A stretch of DNA of 64,000 nt from Blakeslea trispora (taxonomy: Eukaryota > Mucoromycota > Mucoromycetes > Mucorales > Choanephoraceae). The notes beneath the pieces are model-generated. The model saw only the letters and a list, made by a program, of their open reading frames with translations. It had not been told where the DNA came from and made no database searches. The number at the start of each line of letters is the position of its first letter. The stretch's first letter is position 1. Location: positions 62,001 to 126,000 of the forward strand of contig JAIWNE010000055.1 in the NCBI GenBank assembly GCA_025331445.1, read 5' to 3'. Shown piece by piece: positions 21,299 through 33,615 of this stretch. The position numbers and the translations under genes were made by a program.

Positions 21299-23227
21299 TT
21301 AAGTCCATTGGTATATCCTGACTCTGGCTCCTGTATATCATACTCCATACAATACATAAATAAAAACTATTTGCAATACTAAATTACTATACTCATAACT
21401 TAACTTCCAGAAATCAACTACAATCATACTTTGCTTCAAATCGATGAAATCAAGTTTTTACTATAATCATTGGATGCAATCTTGCAATGGTATTATAGTT
21501 TGAGAGATCAATGGCAAGTGCTTAGTGCTTAACATAATGTAACTATCGTATTTCTGATTTAGGACACACTTTAACTGTAGTTGTGGTTTATTATGTGACA
21601 TATTCCTGTAAAACCAAAGCGTTTTTGTCAAGTGTTTTGCTTGTACTCAATTGGTGAAAAGGAATATCCCACACTTACTGTTTTTATTATAGCACGCTTT
21701 CGCATTTAGTGAATGTATAAACAGAGAGTATTTGCTTGTTTCATACTAGTGTTATGTTAATGCTGATAGCCAAAATGCAGCATGCCTCCACGACAACGGC
21801 TGAATTTCCTTGAAGATCCTAGGACCCTGAGACCTTATCCACTGTTTGACACTCCTAAAAAGGCTGACCTGATTGTAGCTTTAGAAATTGTTTGTTATAA
21901 TTTTTAATCAGAAAGCTCTTGGTAAGTTGTAGTATTCGATGCATTAATAGAGCTTCGGTTACTTGTTTGCGGTCAATAATAAGTCTATAAAAATGATGAG
22001 AGAAAACGAAGAAATTCAATTTTGTATTCTAAACAAGGGAAAACTCCAGTAGGGTCTAGTTGATGATGACCAATCGCTGTGCATAATTCTACCGTACATT
22101 TTGGATTTGTTTTGTTAGTTGCTGTATGTATATGAAAAAGGAGAAGCAGAAATTAGAAGAGGAAAAAATACAAAAAGAACGTATCTCAACCCTCTTTTCA
22201 TTCAGACACAGTCCAGATGAAGCATACATTAGCACTACTATGACTTTGCTTGGTCTATAGATAATGTGGTTGGTTATGAAACACATGTTATCTATGATAT
22301 ATAGAAACTAAATAAGAGTATTCGAGTCCATTGGCAGAGGTTGACTTTAGTTTGCTTCGGTTTGGGAAAGAGACAGCCCTCTACCAGCTGGTCTAGGCTT
22401 GATCTACGTTTGAAGAGAAAGTGTTTGATTTGTGTCACATGACCTGACAATAACTAATTCGACTTTTTAGTATATCACAAACCAAACCTACATTTGATAA
22501 TAAAATTAGCATGCTCACTATAGGTTAATACGCTGCACTTTGTCTTGATTCGATCGGTTTCTATCTTATTGAATTCAGTTGCTGAAGGCAAACGTCACAA
22601 AACTGTACTCTAATTTTCTCAAATTTCAGTGGTATTTGTTTCGCTTTTAACCCCCCCCCCACAATTTACAGAACCTAGCTGTTGAATATGGCAAGACAGT
22701 TCTTTGCAGCTTTTACATTAACAACTATACTTGTCTTTGATTTTTTTTATCTTCTCTTCTGATTTCGGGCTAGAAAAAAATATTAAGCAAGGTACTACTG
22801 TATTCGTCCAATTGTATTGATCTCTGCAGAAAAAAGAAAATAAAAAAGTCGGTTCGGCTGAAAGGAAAGAAACCGTGTAACGTAATACCTTTGTTCCTAC
22901 CATTTTCTAGGTTCTAGGTTGGTTCTACATCATTTTGCCCACTTGTATATGAATACAATTTTTATTGTGATTATGGTGCCTGAGACATGAAAAACGACAT
23001 GGACTATACAGGTGTGTTGCTCTGTTCCAAAAAGGCACATTCATCCGATAGGTAGTGTTTAAGATCGAGCTTCCATTGTAGTAAGGATCACCATCTTCTG
23101 GGCCTAAAAAAATCAAGGATTTTCGTTGCAGTCTATTTTTTTTAGCATCAATTTTAGACCGAGAAATAACTTCCTTTTTTTTTCTTCTCCTCGTTCTTTC
23201 CATCTTGTTCATCACAACCTGTGCATC
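21299..23227. other. Intergenic region of 1.9 kb
   Basis: No gene supported. A C run of about 10 occurs near 22650-22660, and AATAAA-like signals at about 21356 follow the GH3 stop. The remainder is A/T-rich without structure I could identify. Confidence 0.5.
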
Positions 23228-24713
23228 ATGAACAAGTTTAAGACTCTATTATCTGGCAAGAAAGCACTGCTTCCTGCAGTCTTACTGTTTGCCTGTATAT
23301 CATTGTTCTTTGTATACAACCTATCTGACAAACACCGCTTCGGCTTAGAGAGAAAGTCACCTATTTCTACTGCACCACAAATTATTAAAGATACCGCTAA
23401 TGTCGAACAACTGAAGATGACAAAGGAGCAATGGGAATCGTGTCTTGAACCTGGAGAAAGTCCTTCTGCCTATCTTTCTATTGTTATTGTCACTCGAGTA
23501 GATAATTATGCTGGGTAATACTTGATCCTCGCATGCCTAAATATCTGTTAAGCCCTAATACTTGTTATTGTTCTTTCTTTTCTTTCTTTCTCTCAGCGGT
23601 CAGCAGCACCGTCTTCAGAACTTCATAGATTCAGCTTATGTATTAGCAGAAAAAACCAAGACAGATATAGAGTTGCTCATTGTAGAATGGAATCCTCCCA
23701 AAGACAAGCGAAGAGTCATTGATGCTTTTAGATTCAGGGCCTCCAATTATCTCACTTACAGAATCATCACTATACCTAATTCTCTTCACCAGATTATGCA
23801 GAACCGTGGAGGCTCTCCTTTACATGAGTTTGAAGGCAAGAATGTTGGCATTCGTTTTGCTCGAGGTGAATTTGTTGTGTGCACAAATCAAGGTAAATAA
23901 CAAAAAAAAAGAAGGATAAAAAGACATATAGATGATTCTAATATGTTTCTGTTAGATGACATCTGGTCACACAATTTCCATAATGCTATTGTGTCAAGAG
24001 TGTTTAAAAAGGGCTATATTTATTTGCAGCATCAAGATCACCACAATATGTAGGACTGTTTTTCTGTATATTTGTTTGTTTACTCATTCTTCTATTCTAT
24101 CCAACCGGTAGTCATGACAATTTGCCACCTTCTATTGTTAACTTGGAAGCATTTCCAAGCGATGAAACAATTTATGAGAGCTGTTCTTTGGGCGAGCAAT
24201 CATGGGGCAATTATCAATTGCCACCACCTATTACAGTGACAAGCAAAAACGACTATGACATCAAAGATAAATCTTCAACAATGAATATCCTTCAAGTTGC
24301 TGATCAAGCTGGTGATTTTACAATGGCTCATAGAGATACCTGGAAGATACCCAGAGGCTACAGAGAGGCTGGAGGCGTTGCATGGTACATAAAGCAAGAA
24401 AGACAAACGAATTGAAGTTCTGACTTTTTTTTTCTCTTTCAGGATGGATATTGAATTCATTTGTACTGCTGCTTGGACCAAAGATATTCCTGTCGTATAC
24501 GTAAAGCCAGGATTTACATGCCATCAAGAGCATAGTAATATCTGGGAGAGCAACAAAGAAGCTATGAATGATAATACAAACATTGATATGAGTAAGATTG
24601 AACGCAAAGAAAGCGTGTACATGAACAAAGAAGGAGAATGGGCTCTGATGAATTACAAGATCTATGAGGAAGGCGTTAGTTGCATTGAGTTCCAAGGCGG
24701 GCTTGCCTTATGA
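23228..24713 (+). CDS. Type II membrane GT2/GT-A-like glycosyltransferase (406 aa)
   Basis: Five exons: 23228-23514, 23597-23892, 23956-24049, 24112-24384 and 24443-24713. All junctions are GT-AG and sum to an open frame. A short cytosolic tail and one membrane anchor (about residues 13-30, LLPAVLLFACISLFFVYNL) predict a Golgi type II protein. The lumenal part starts with a strand typical of GT-A folds (LSIVIVTRVDNYAGGQQHRLQNFIDS), then ELLIVEWNPP, KNVGIRFARGEFVVCTNQDD and QAGDFTMAHRDTW. The same order occurs in a widespread glycosyltransferase-like family of bacteria, algae and fungi, with the T-N-x-D element in place of a plain DXD. Donor and acceptor are unknown. Role in cell-wall or glycoprotein glycan synthesis is inference. 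The nearby secreted glucosidase is a neighbour but not evidently linked. Confidence 0.8.
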
Positions 24714-25032
24714 GCTGCTTTACATATTCTTTAATTTATTGTACACTCCATATACAAATATGCGGTTATTATCATTTCCATATTTAAAATAAACTCGATT
24801 AATATACGCACACACGCAAAACAAGAGAAAACAAAGACTGTACAGCGTTAGAGAACCAATCGCACAGCTGTAGAAGCTCAGTGAGACTTTTTGTTCTGGC
24901 CAGCTTGTAGCTTTTGAGTCAGAGTGTTGACAGGGTCCACAGAGATAACCAGCATGCAACCACTGTTGCAAGCTTCAGCTATTCTCACATGCTTGAACTT
25001 GCTTCAAAGACCAGGCTGTGTCATTTGGAAAA

Positions 25033-25144
25033 GGTAAATGGTAAAAGGTAAAAGGTAAAAGGTAAAAGGTAAAAGGTAAAAGGTAAAAGGTAAAAGGTAA
25101 AAGGTAAAAGGTAAAAGGTAAAAGGTAAAAGGTAAAAGGTAAAA
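25033..25144 (+). repeat. Tandem GGTAAAA heptamer array, 16 units
   Basis: GGT recurs every 7 bases from 25033 to 25138; the first unit is GGTAAAT and the other 15 are perfect. It lies inside the left inverted arm. Confidence 0.97.
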
Positions 25145-26510
25145 AAGAAATGAAGAAAACGGCAGAGCGCTTGTTTGTTATCCGACATAGCGAATGCATT
25201 ATGTTCTATTTACAATGCTCTTTGGCTCAGCTTTGAGGAAAGAACACGATGTCTTTTTCTTCTTCTTTGTAATTTTCCTCTGCTTCTTTGTCTTTGTCAT
25301 TGCCACTAATGGCAGCAGCAGTCGACACCCAGTGCTGCTAAATATTCTTCAGTCAGTCGTTTTAGTCTTTGAGTTCGTAAATGCATTACCTTCATTTGGT
25401 AGAAAGCAGACAGTACATTTAACAGCATATCACTTTGAAGATCTTTCTGGCACGAAGGCAAAACAAAGGACTCCATCTTAGTGACGATATAAATGTGCTG
25501 GAAGGGCATGATAGCGTAGCTTTAACTACTCCAGCTACTAAAGAGTATGCCACAGTTGCATGTAATTTCTTTCGGGAAAGTGGACAAAATAGCTTTGTTG
25601 ATACGAATGCTTTTTCCCTCTTGTTCCAAAGACAATATTGTATGCTTACTGCTGCTGCTGTTTCTCTTCTTGCTGATGCTCCTCTCAGCTCTAAATTCCA
25701 GAGCTGCAATTTCATCTTCATCTTCAGTAGTGATTAGAAGGTCTATTCTTTCATGAGCCGTAGAATTGCTGCTTCCGTCACTGCTACTACTACAACTGGC
25801 TTCGTTTTCTAGAATGTACTTTTCGATATCAAAGCATTGTGCCTCTCCTCTAAGAGAATCCGCAGCTTGAAAGTGTGTTGTGTGACTAGACTTGGGGCAT
25901 ACTCACGTCAACCTACAAAGACTGGTGTCGTTCAGCACATAGCAAAGCAGCTGATTTGCAAGAGCAACAACATCGAACTCCACAGAGCGTTTTGCACCCA
26001 GCCGCAGCGAACAGAAACTTTTGAAAAGCATTTAAAACCTGGTGACATTCTCTTCTTCGATGAACTGCTTACCAATGTTGGAATACCAACCTAACCCGTT
26101 TTTTCTTCAAACTGGTAGCGGATTTGAATTTGTTTGTCATGACAACTAGACATTCATTCTTTTGAAAAAAAGTCAAGGAGAACAGGATCCTGTGTTTCAA
26201 AGATATATCTTTCAAGCTCTAAAAGCAAATCAATAACCATGTTTAGATCAGACAGATACCTACCTTTTCTTCCAATATAGGACATGTTTCTTAGCAATAA
26301 GGACAATAATATGATCAGTATAGTAACTTGAAAGTAGTATAAAAGGCAAAGTAGAAAGAACAAAGTAAAAGAGAGAGAAAAGAGAGAAAGATTGAATGGG
26401 TGCTGTATAAACCTGTCTCTCAAAATCTTTAAAGCTATAGTTGTGTATAACTATAATTGAGTGAAGAAAAGAGACAATTTGACAACTCATGATTTGAGAC
26501 GAAGTGTATA

Positions 26511-27120
26511 CTATATAAAAAAAATAGCACGCATTAAACAAACCAGGTGCAAAAAAGCTTGTGTTGTACCTTGTCTTTTATGTATTTCTTTGATAATACT
26601 TTTCCAACCTAGCAACATGTATGTTTCGAATAATCTTGTTGTAACTTTGAATAAACCTAACCATTCAAACATTGATTTTTTAGGTTTCTTTTGAATAGAT
26701 AGAGTCTGGTTGAAAACTAAAATCTGGTCATCAACTTGGTAAGTATTTTGCTCGTTTTGCTCCTGCTTATTGTTTTTGATCTCATTTTCTAAATCAAATG
26801 CAGATTTCAAAATTTCTTTCAGATTCTTGCCAAGGCGATTAGTAACGGTCATAGAAAAAGCTTTCTTCTGTAGATAGCAGTGAAATGTTTGATTTTCTAA
26901 CATGAATCCCAGTTTGTCTTGATGTTATCTTGTTTGGTATAGGTGAGAATCATGCGTCAAAGAGTTGCCATAAATCGCTCTGCAATTCCATTTGATGTCG
27001 GATGATACGCTGGAGTGAGTAAGTACTTTGCACCTATCATACTTGCAAGTTGTGCGTTAAATAAAGAAGCAAATGGTGGCCCACCTTCGGATAGAATTTC
27101 TACCGGTATATCATGTCGTT
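26511..27120 (-). pseudogene. Remnant of Ty3/gypsy integrase
   Basis: On the minus strand from about 27118, a frame reads RHDIPVEILSEGGPPFASLF, ..., YLLTPAYHPTSNGIAERFMA. This is the second half of a retroviral integrase core, with the final Glu kept but the second catalytic Asp replaced by Glu (LSEGG where LSDGG or LSDNG is usual). A TGA stops the frame six codons after the Glu. Further on (26903-26511) the integrase C-terminal segment is recognisable: VDDQILVFNQTLSIQKKPKK followed by FEWLGLFKV. The copy is dead by stop and substitution. It is unrelated in detail to the intact element at 499-6264. Confidence 0.7.
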
Positions 27121-27607
27121 ATATAAAACTTTTATATGGAGTTCTGGTCAACTCTTCCTGACTGGTTAATCTCACTGCATAAATAATTACATAATTCTTT
27201 TCTCAGCTATGTTTTCTATCTTTCCAAGTCAGCAGCTCATGCATTTAAGCATATCTATTTTTTTTGCAGTTTCAAGAACCTTACAGCCTTTCTTACAAAA
27301 TAACTAGAAACAGTTTCTTTCCTTGTTTTTTTGCATATTCTTAATGCTTGTTTTGACAGCAACTTGTTTATCTCACTCCATATTCATTAGACACAAGCTT
27401 GATAATAAAGGGATCCCCTCTCTTCTTGCCTTCCAAGAATGCACAGATTTGGAATAAATTTCTCTGATTAACAAACTTCTAACTGTACTTTGATTATACT
27501 CTTATGACACCAAGGCAGTATGAGATATAGGAGGAATCAAAGATGAAAGTATATTCACTATGTCGGATAACAAACAAGCGCTCTGCCGTTTTCTTCATTT
27601 CTTTTTT

Positions 27608-27760
27608 ACCTTTTACCTTTTACCTTTTACCTTTTACCTTTTACCTTTTACCTTTACCTTTTACCTTTTACCTTTTACCTTTTACCTTTTACCTTTTACC
27701 TTTTACCTTTTACCTTTTACCTTTTACCTTTTACCTTTTACCTTTTACCATTTACCTTTT
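27608..27760 (-). repeat. Tandem ACCTTTT heptamer array, 22 units
   Basis: Complement of the array at 25033-25144, in the right inverted arm. There are 22 units, with one 6-base unit at 27650-27655 and an ACCATTT unit near the outer side that mirrors GGTAAAT of the left array. The two arms differ mainly in unit number. Confidence 0.97.
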
Positions 27761-27956
27761 CCAAATGACACAGCCTGGTCTTTGAAGCAAGTTCAAGCAT
27801 GTGAGAATAGCTGAAGCTTGCAACAGTGGTTGCATGCTGGTTATCTCTGTGGACCCTGTCAACACTCTGACTCAAAAGCTACAAGCTGGCCAGAACAAAA
27901 AGTCTCACTGAGCTTCTACAGCTGTGCGATTGGTTCTCTAACGCTGTACAGTCTTT

Positions 27957-29397
27957 TATCTTTTTTTTCTACTAGTGCAGTTTGAATATCCTGCAAGTGC
28001 AATCTTGATTTCTTCTGCAGGCAATCGTTTTCTCTTGATGTGTGATCTATTTCTGGAAAGCGTGTATTCCTAAAATAGCAACAATAAGGCGTCGCGTGAA
28101 CACTATTGTTGTTTATTTGTTAAGAAGTGATAGTAACCTTATTCAGTTGTGAGCTTGGGGTGTATTGAATGACGTGTCAAGACTGATTTTCAGAATAACC
28201 AAAAAAAAATGTGGGGTAAAAGTGGGGGAGCAACAGCAACCCAAGCAGGCCGAACTTACTCCGCTCGTCACACGTTTCGGAAGAAGGAAAGTACGAACTA
28301 TCGATATTTAACCTCTTCTTGTATGCATACTACCACTATTTCATTGTTATTGGTTCCAATACTTTTTCTTAAACTCTATCCTACACAAGAAGTGATACAA
28401 CATCTCCTCTGCTGTTATGTGAAGAAGGATTACATAATCAGGCTTTTGTAATACTTGGATAAGTTGAGATGAGAAAAAGAGGAAGCAGAAAGATGATTGG
28501 ATTTAAGATGAAAACATCGTACCATACATTCTTCCGAATCGAACAGTTCTCTTACTCACAAGATAGTGTGAGCAAAACAAACAGTTCTGAAAATAATCTT
28601 GTGATACAGTTCTACGCAGTTAAGCGGCTTCTTGCCTATTATTTCTTTAAACAACCTTTTTAGCCGCACAAGGGAATCTGACCGCGGTTGAAATGTGCAA
28701 TCCAACAGTTTTCTATAAATTTGACACCTTGAATAGTATGGTGTTTTTTTTTATTTCTTTATTTAAAGACGTCTAGTCTTTATTGATGTTGTGGGTTTTT
28801 CTAAATCGATTTTTTTCCCATCATATTACCTAGAATTCTTGGGTCCTTATCATTCACACGCAACATGAGTGGTCAGAAGCAATTTAATAACATATTTTTT
28901 TCACTTACTAAAAGCGTCGGGAGAAGATCTGGATTTAGAAATGACTCCGTTAAGATCAACAATTTTACATTAGTTTTACTGCACAACGCCATCCTCTTGT
29001 TGTCAACCATCTTATCTCTTTATCGAGGGGGGAAATAAATTTCTTCTCGGCCTATAAACAATAGGCTTAAAAGTCTACTTATCATTCTTTGCTATCCGCT
29101 TTATACCACATCTCCTATACACAAACAATCCTTTCTCTCTTTCTCTCTCTCTCTGTCTTTTTTTTCTCAAAAAGGAAAAAAAAACTCTCCTTCATCTGGA
29201 AAGTTTTATTTTCTTGTGCTACACCCCCAACACTAACTTCATGTATGTGCGTGTGTACATTTGTGTTTGTACACTGTCAGATTATCTATAAAAAGCGCTG
29301 TTCATTCTTCATTCTTTGTCTTTTTTCCATCTATTTCTTTCTTTCTTTTGTTTCTTAAGTACAGACAATAGTTTAATCTTATCTTTATCTATATAAA
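27957..29397. other. Intergenic region and promoter of the acetate transporter
   Basis: No supported gene. A TATAAA at 29053-29058 and a long T/C-rich tract (about 29125-29170) precede the transporter ATG, suggesting a long 5' UTR or an unseen 5' intron. Small ORFs at 28209-28663 show no domain. Confidence 0.45.
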
Positions 29398-30118
29398 ATG
29401 TCATCTGGACCTCAAGACGTTGAATCTAAATACCAAGTTGCTCACTCTAGCCCACCACCAGTAGCTCCTGTTCCTACTATCGCCAATCCTGGTCCTCTAG
29501 GTCTTTGTGGATTTGCTTTGACTACTTTTGTCCTGTCACTTCATAATGCTGGTGCCGGTGTACCTGCTACCGGTCCTCATGGTGTTGTTACCGGGCTTGC
29601 ATTTTTCTATGGTGGTCTTGTTCAGGTACATAGAACAGAAACGAGTTTTGCCAGTTTTATACTTATCTTTTGTCATTTCATTTTAGCTTTTGGCTGGTAT
29701 GTGGGAATTCAAGACAGGAAATACATTCGGTGCTACTGCATTCTCTAGTTATGGTGGATTCTGGCTCTCTTTTGGTTTGATTTTTATTCCTGGAGCAAAC
29801 ATCACTGGTAGTTATGGTACTGACAAAGCTCTCTTGGAGAAGTCGCTGGGTTACTATCTGCTAGGATGGACTATTTTCACTGGCATTATGCTTATTGCTT
29901 CTCATCGTTCCAATATTGGTCTCATCTCTCTTTTCTTCTTTTTGTTTATTACCTTCATTATGTTAACAGCTGGCAAATTAAATGAGTCTGTTCCATGCCA
30001 GGTTGCTGGAGGTGCTCTGGGTATTGTCACTGCCTTTATTGCTTGGTACAATGCTCTTTCTGGCCTTTTAACTAAGCAATCATCTTATTTTACATTGCCT
30101 CTTGGTCGACTCAACTAA
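29398..30118 (+). CDS. GPR1/FUN34/YaaH (ATO) acetate transporter (219 aa)
   Basis: Two exons, 29398-29625 and 29687-30118, are joined in phase 0 (GT at 29626, TTTTAG at 29681-29686). The N-terminal tail is followed by the family signature [19 protein letters not shown] and six predicted membrane helices. Other family marks are [24 protein letters not shown] and [17 protein letters not shown]. These proteins form acetate/succinate channels in the plasma membrane and are induced on acetate or during the switch to C2 growth; relatives are S. cerevisiae Ato1/Ady2 and Y. lipolytica Gpr1. Length and motif order match the family. A paralogue acting in ammonium export cannot be excluded. Malate synthase, which uses acetate-derived acetyl-CoA, lies 12 kb downstream. 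Confidence 0.93.
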
Positions 30119-33100
30119 ATCAAGAATCATTCAGCATTTGTCATTATATCTATACATACATAACCCGTATCTCTCTTGTTATTGTCAATTCTCCTTACTG
30201 ATAATATTACAAAGTCCTTAGTTACATACTCTTTTTTAATACAATCATAATAATTTCACAATAAATACGCCTTTAATAATCGCTTTTCAATCAGAACTTG
30301 AAATATGATTGACACTCCTCATCTCTTTGAAGGAGAAGATTTTAACTTTCCATGTAGTGCAAAAGGAGGCAAATCCTTCACGTACACAAATATTTGTAAA
30401 AAAAAAGGATTGCATTCCATTTTAATTTCTCTGCATAGAATGCATGTTTGTTTTTTATCTACAACTTTTGTCGTAAATAGATAATAACATGTAGACAATG
30501 TTTTTGAATAGCAAATAAAGGAATTGATGCAATTGTCTTCGTAGCTATATGATTGAATTGTTGATATTCATTATTGATGCCTTGCAACTTGGGCTATTAA
30601 AGTTTAAATAGTACTACTTGTGTCATTTCTTATTTGGTCGCGTAAATTAAGCAGTGGTAATTCGATTTAGACACACAAATTGCAATGATTTCAACAAGCT
30701 ATGTTGTTGGACGATTAAAGAAGCAATGTACTCAGCTTTGTATATGGAAATCGTGTTCTTGAGATTCGTATCGCTCCTATTCGAAGCAATACTATATCTT
30801 ATCAACATAGCAATTACTTAAAGAACGCAACTTTTAGCTATTTGCTTCTATTTGTGTTGTACGTATAGGTCAATTTTGTACATAAGGAGCAAACCATGTT
30901 TTTTAACCTAAAGAAGGCTGAGCATATATAATTTAGGTTGCTTAGAAATTGATTAAGCAGATGATCTTTGTTTTGATAGTGTGCTTCAAACTGATAAAAC
31001 CAGACAAGTTGCCAGTATGAAACTTTGAGGAAGAAACAGAAGGCAATCATCATCAGCACTGTAAGGCTTCAATCTCCTTACTAAAGCTATGCAGATGAAT
31101 TATTCGAATTCACAGTTTTGTGATTTTATGCAATTTTTTTGAACATTTCAAAAGAAGAAATCTAGTAAAAGTTAGAAAGAAATTATGCGCCTCTTGATCT
31201 ACTTATCCTTAGCACTAACAGGAGGTACTTGAAGACATTGACCTATTGCAATTTAGCCCTTTAAAATATGAATGTTAGGAGCTATTTCTGTTGTAGATCT
31301 TACTTTGCATTCATCTAGAAAAAACTCAATAGAAAAAGAAAAAGATTAATGGGGACAACAGCTATATAATATTCCATTTTCTAAATTACAACGATACATG
31401 ACAAGTTCATCAATATTTTATGGTATCATGATGAACATTTAGCAAAAAGCCAGATGACAAAATTAGAACAAAATATTGATTGAATTGAGTATAAAGTAAA
31501 AAAAAAGACATAAATGACAGGTTATGCTAGTATGTTTAATTAAAGCTTTTGTTTGCATGTAAACCGAACACTGTGCTGTTCTTGATTTGGCATAACTTTT
31601 TCTATTTCAAAAAAGAAGAAAAAAGTCGAATAGTGCTTGTGTAAGAAATGCATATGCCGCGGATACAATACGGTGTTATTATCCGTATAACTTGTTTTTT
31701 TAATAATAACTTGTGCTGTGTACTCACTTGATCAAGTGTTGATATGCATTTTGTGGGGTTTATTCTGATTATATTTTAGATTGTGATCAAAGATGAAACA
31801 TAATCAATCCAGAATTATGACAGTATCAGGTTCAACTGTTCATTCGTCCGCGGTAATTTGATAACAATCAAATGGCGTAACTTTAAAGGTGTTAGTATGC
31901 ATCCCTAATAAGCAAAATCAGATTTAAGCGAAATTGAGAAAATATAGTTAATTTCTTTTTGGGCATATAAGGAGATACCAAAGAAAAAAGAAAAATAGAA
32001 ATAAAGCCATACTTCTTTGTCTCCCTTTACTTCCATGTCTCCTTTTCTGCGGAGCCCGTATATGATAGATAGCATGATTGTTTGGCATGATGATGCATAA
32101 TATATGCCCCATGTATGCATATGTGAATTTGATTTTCTCTCTATTTTTCAGCTCTATAAGTAAATACATGCATCCAAACAAACACATGTTTTTAAAGAGA
32201 AATATAAGCTTGCTACAGGTTAATTCCCAAGGTATCAGCCTCAAAGTCGCTGTACACACCATGCTACTCAAGTCAAATCTGACGATTATATTTGTATATC
32301 ACATAAACGAGTATGCTTATCAAACTGACACTCAAGTATCAGACAAGTTGAATGTATAATGATGCTGTGATTGAGCGCCGTTTGATAGTAAACAAAAACG
32401 TAAACACAAAAACAAACAAACAGCCTATACTATCAAGGTAGTTTTTCTATTTTGGATATAACTAAAAGACTGATTTATTTTATATAAAAAGTAAATTCTA
32501 TGCTTTATTCTAATAGTACAAAAAAAGAAACATGAAGAGGTGTCAATCTTTAGCTTTTTACTTCTCAAAACCTCTATTCTCATTTGTTTAATTGTTTTTT
32601 TTTGAAACTTATTCCAACACACGTTCTGAACATTATTGCTAGGTCTATAGAAGATAATGTCAAACTCAGATAATAGTTTAGCATCGAGAATTAGATTTTA
32701 ATATCGAGGCTTTCCAATATTATAATGACTATTGTTATTCCTTAACTCCTCTCGTTGACATCAAAGCTGTTATTGCCTTTCAGGTCATACAGTAATCACT
32801 CAATTTGAGAATGCTTGATTTGAGCATTCTTAATGTAAGAGTATTCTCAATATAAGAGTGCAATCCTTTGACTTGACAACCGCTTCAAGCGCTAAAATGC
32901 CATTCAATTTATGAATTTGCATATTAATATTAAATGCTAAAAATTAGGATCTGCCATATTTCAAAACAACTTCTAGTGGAATGCTCAGTTTCAAACAAGA
33001 AAATCAAAAGGAAAGTCTTTGCAACACTTGATTGTAAACCACTTGTACCACAAAGAATTGACTTGATGTTGTAAAACAATCATTATCAAACATTGTCGGT

Positions 33101-33615
33101 AGGCAGATCTTCTTGGATACAACATACCATGTCAAGATGTAAACAGCGTACTACAGTTGCTTTTATAACGCATGTAATGATGAACCTTGCACATCGTCTT
33201 GTTGATATAGCTTCAGCGCTTGTTGTTGGTTAGGACCTGGAGGGTGGAGCCAGACTGACTTCTAACTTCACGTGGTTGGCTCATTTCTTGGAAAGACAAA
33301 AAAAAGAGAGAAAGAGACTATTGAAAGCTTCTGGCAAGGTTCTGTCTTTTTAAGGATATTTTCATGTTGTACCGATCATGTCTTTTTTTTTCAATTGCTT
33401 TTCATCGAGTCTTCCAACTGAAACATTCTTCTTGCTCATGACGTTTAGGTACCACCTTAGGAGCTTGTCAGCATCAGTCAAGCCTTTCTTTTCTTTTCAA
33501 GTTTAATTTTAGACTACCGCAGCCGGCTACTTGCCCGCCTTTTTTTTTGGTTTTTAAAGAAAAACAAAAAAGACACACACATATACACTTTATCCGAATA
33601 CATTTTCTTTTTAAT
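30119..33615. other. Non-coding stretch of 3.5 kb
   Basis: No ORF with a domain or credible splice structure, no RNA gene found by arm-motif inspection, and no long repeat. It is A/T-rich throughout, with the SBDS promoter at the right (T run near 33541-33548, purine-rich just before the ATG). Confidence 0.5.

Larger units (their letters stand above)
24833..27956. mobile_element. 3.1-kb structure bounded by long inverted repeats with heptamer arrays
   Basis: Left arm 24833-25195 and right arm 27553-27956 are inverted copies. The outer about 200 bp look identical, and so do the inner about 55 bp. Between those blocks each arm has a tandem array of GGTAAAA (left) or its complement ACCTTTT (right). 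The outer ends read AAAGACTGTACAGC. No clear target duplication flanks the ends. The interior has no intact gene but holds remnants of a Ty3-type integrase on the minus strand. It could be an unclassified TIR transposon (non-autonomous), or two inverted copies of a repeat that trapped an older retroelement. Confidence 0.75.

Noticed and set aside
25033..25144. Tandem array as a CRISPR or telomere repeat
   Set aside because: The units are contiguous 7-mers without spacers, and GGTAAAA is not a TTAGGG-type telomere unit. Both arrays are internal and inverted to each other.
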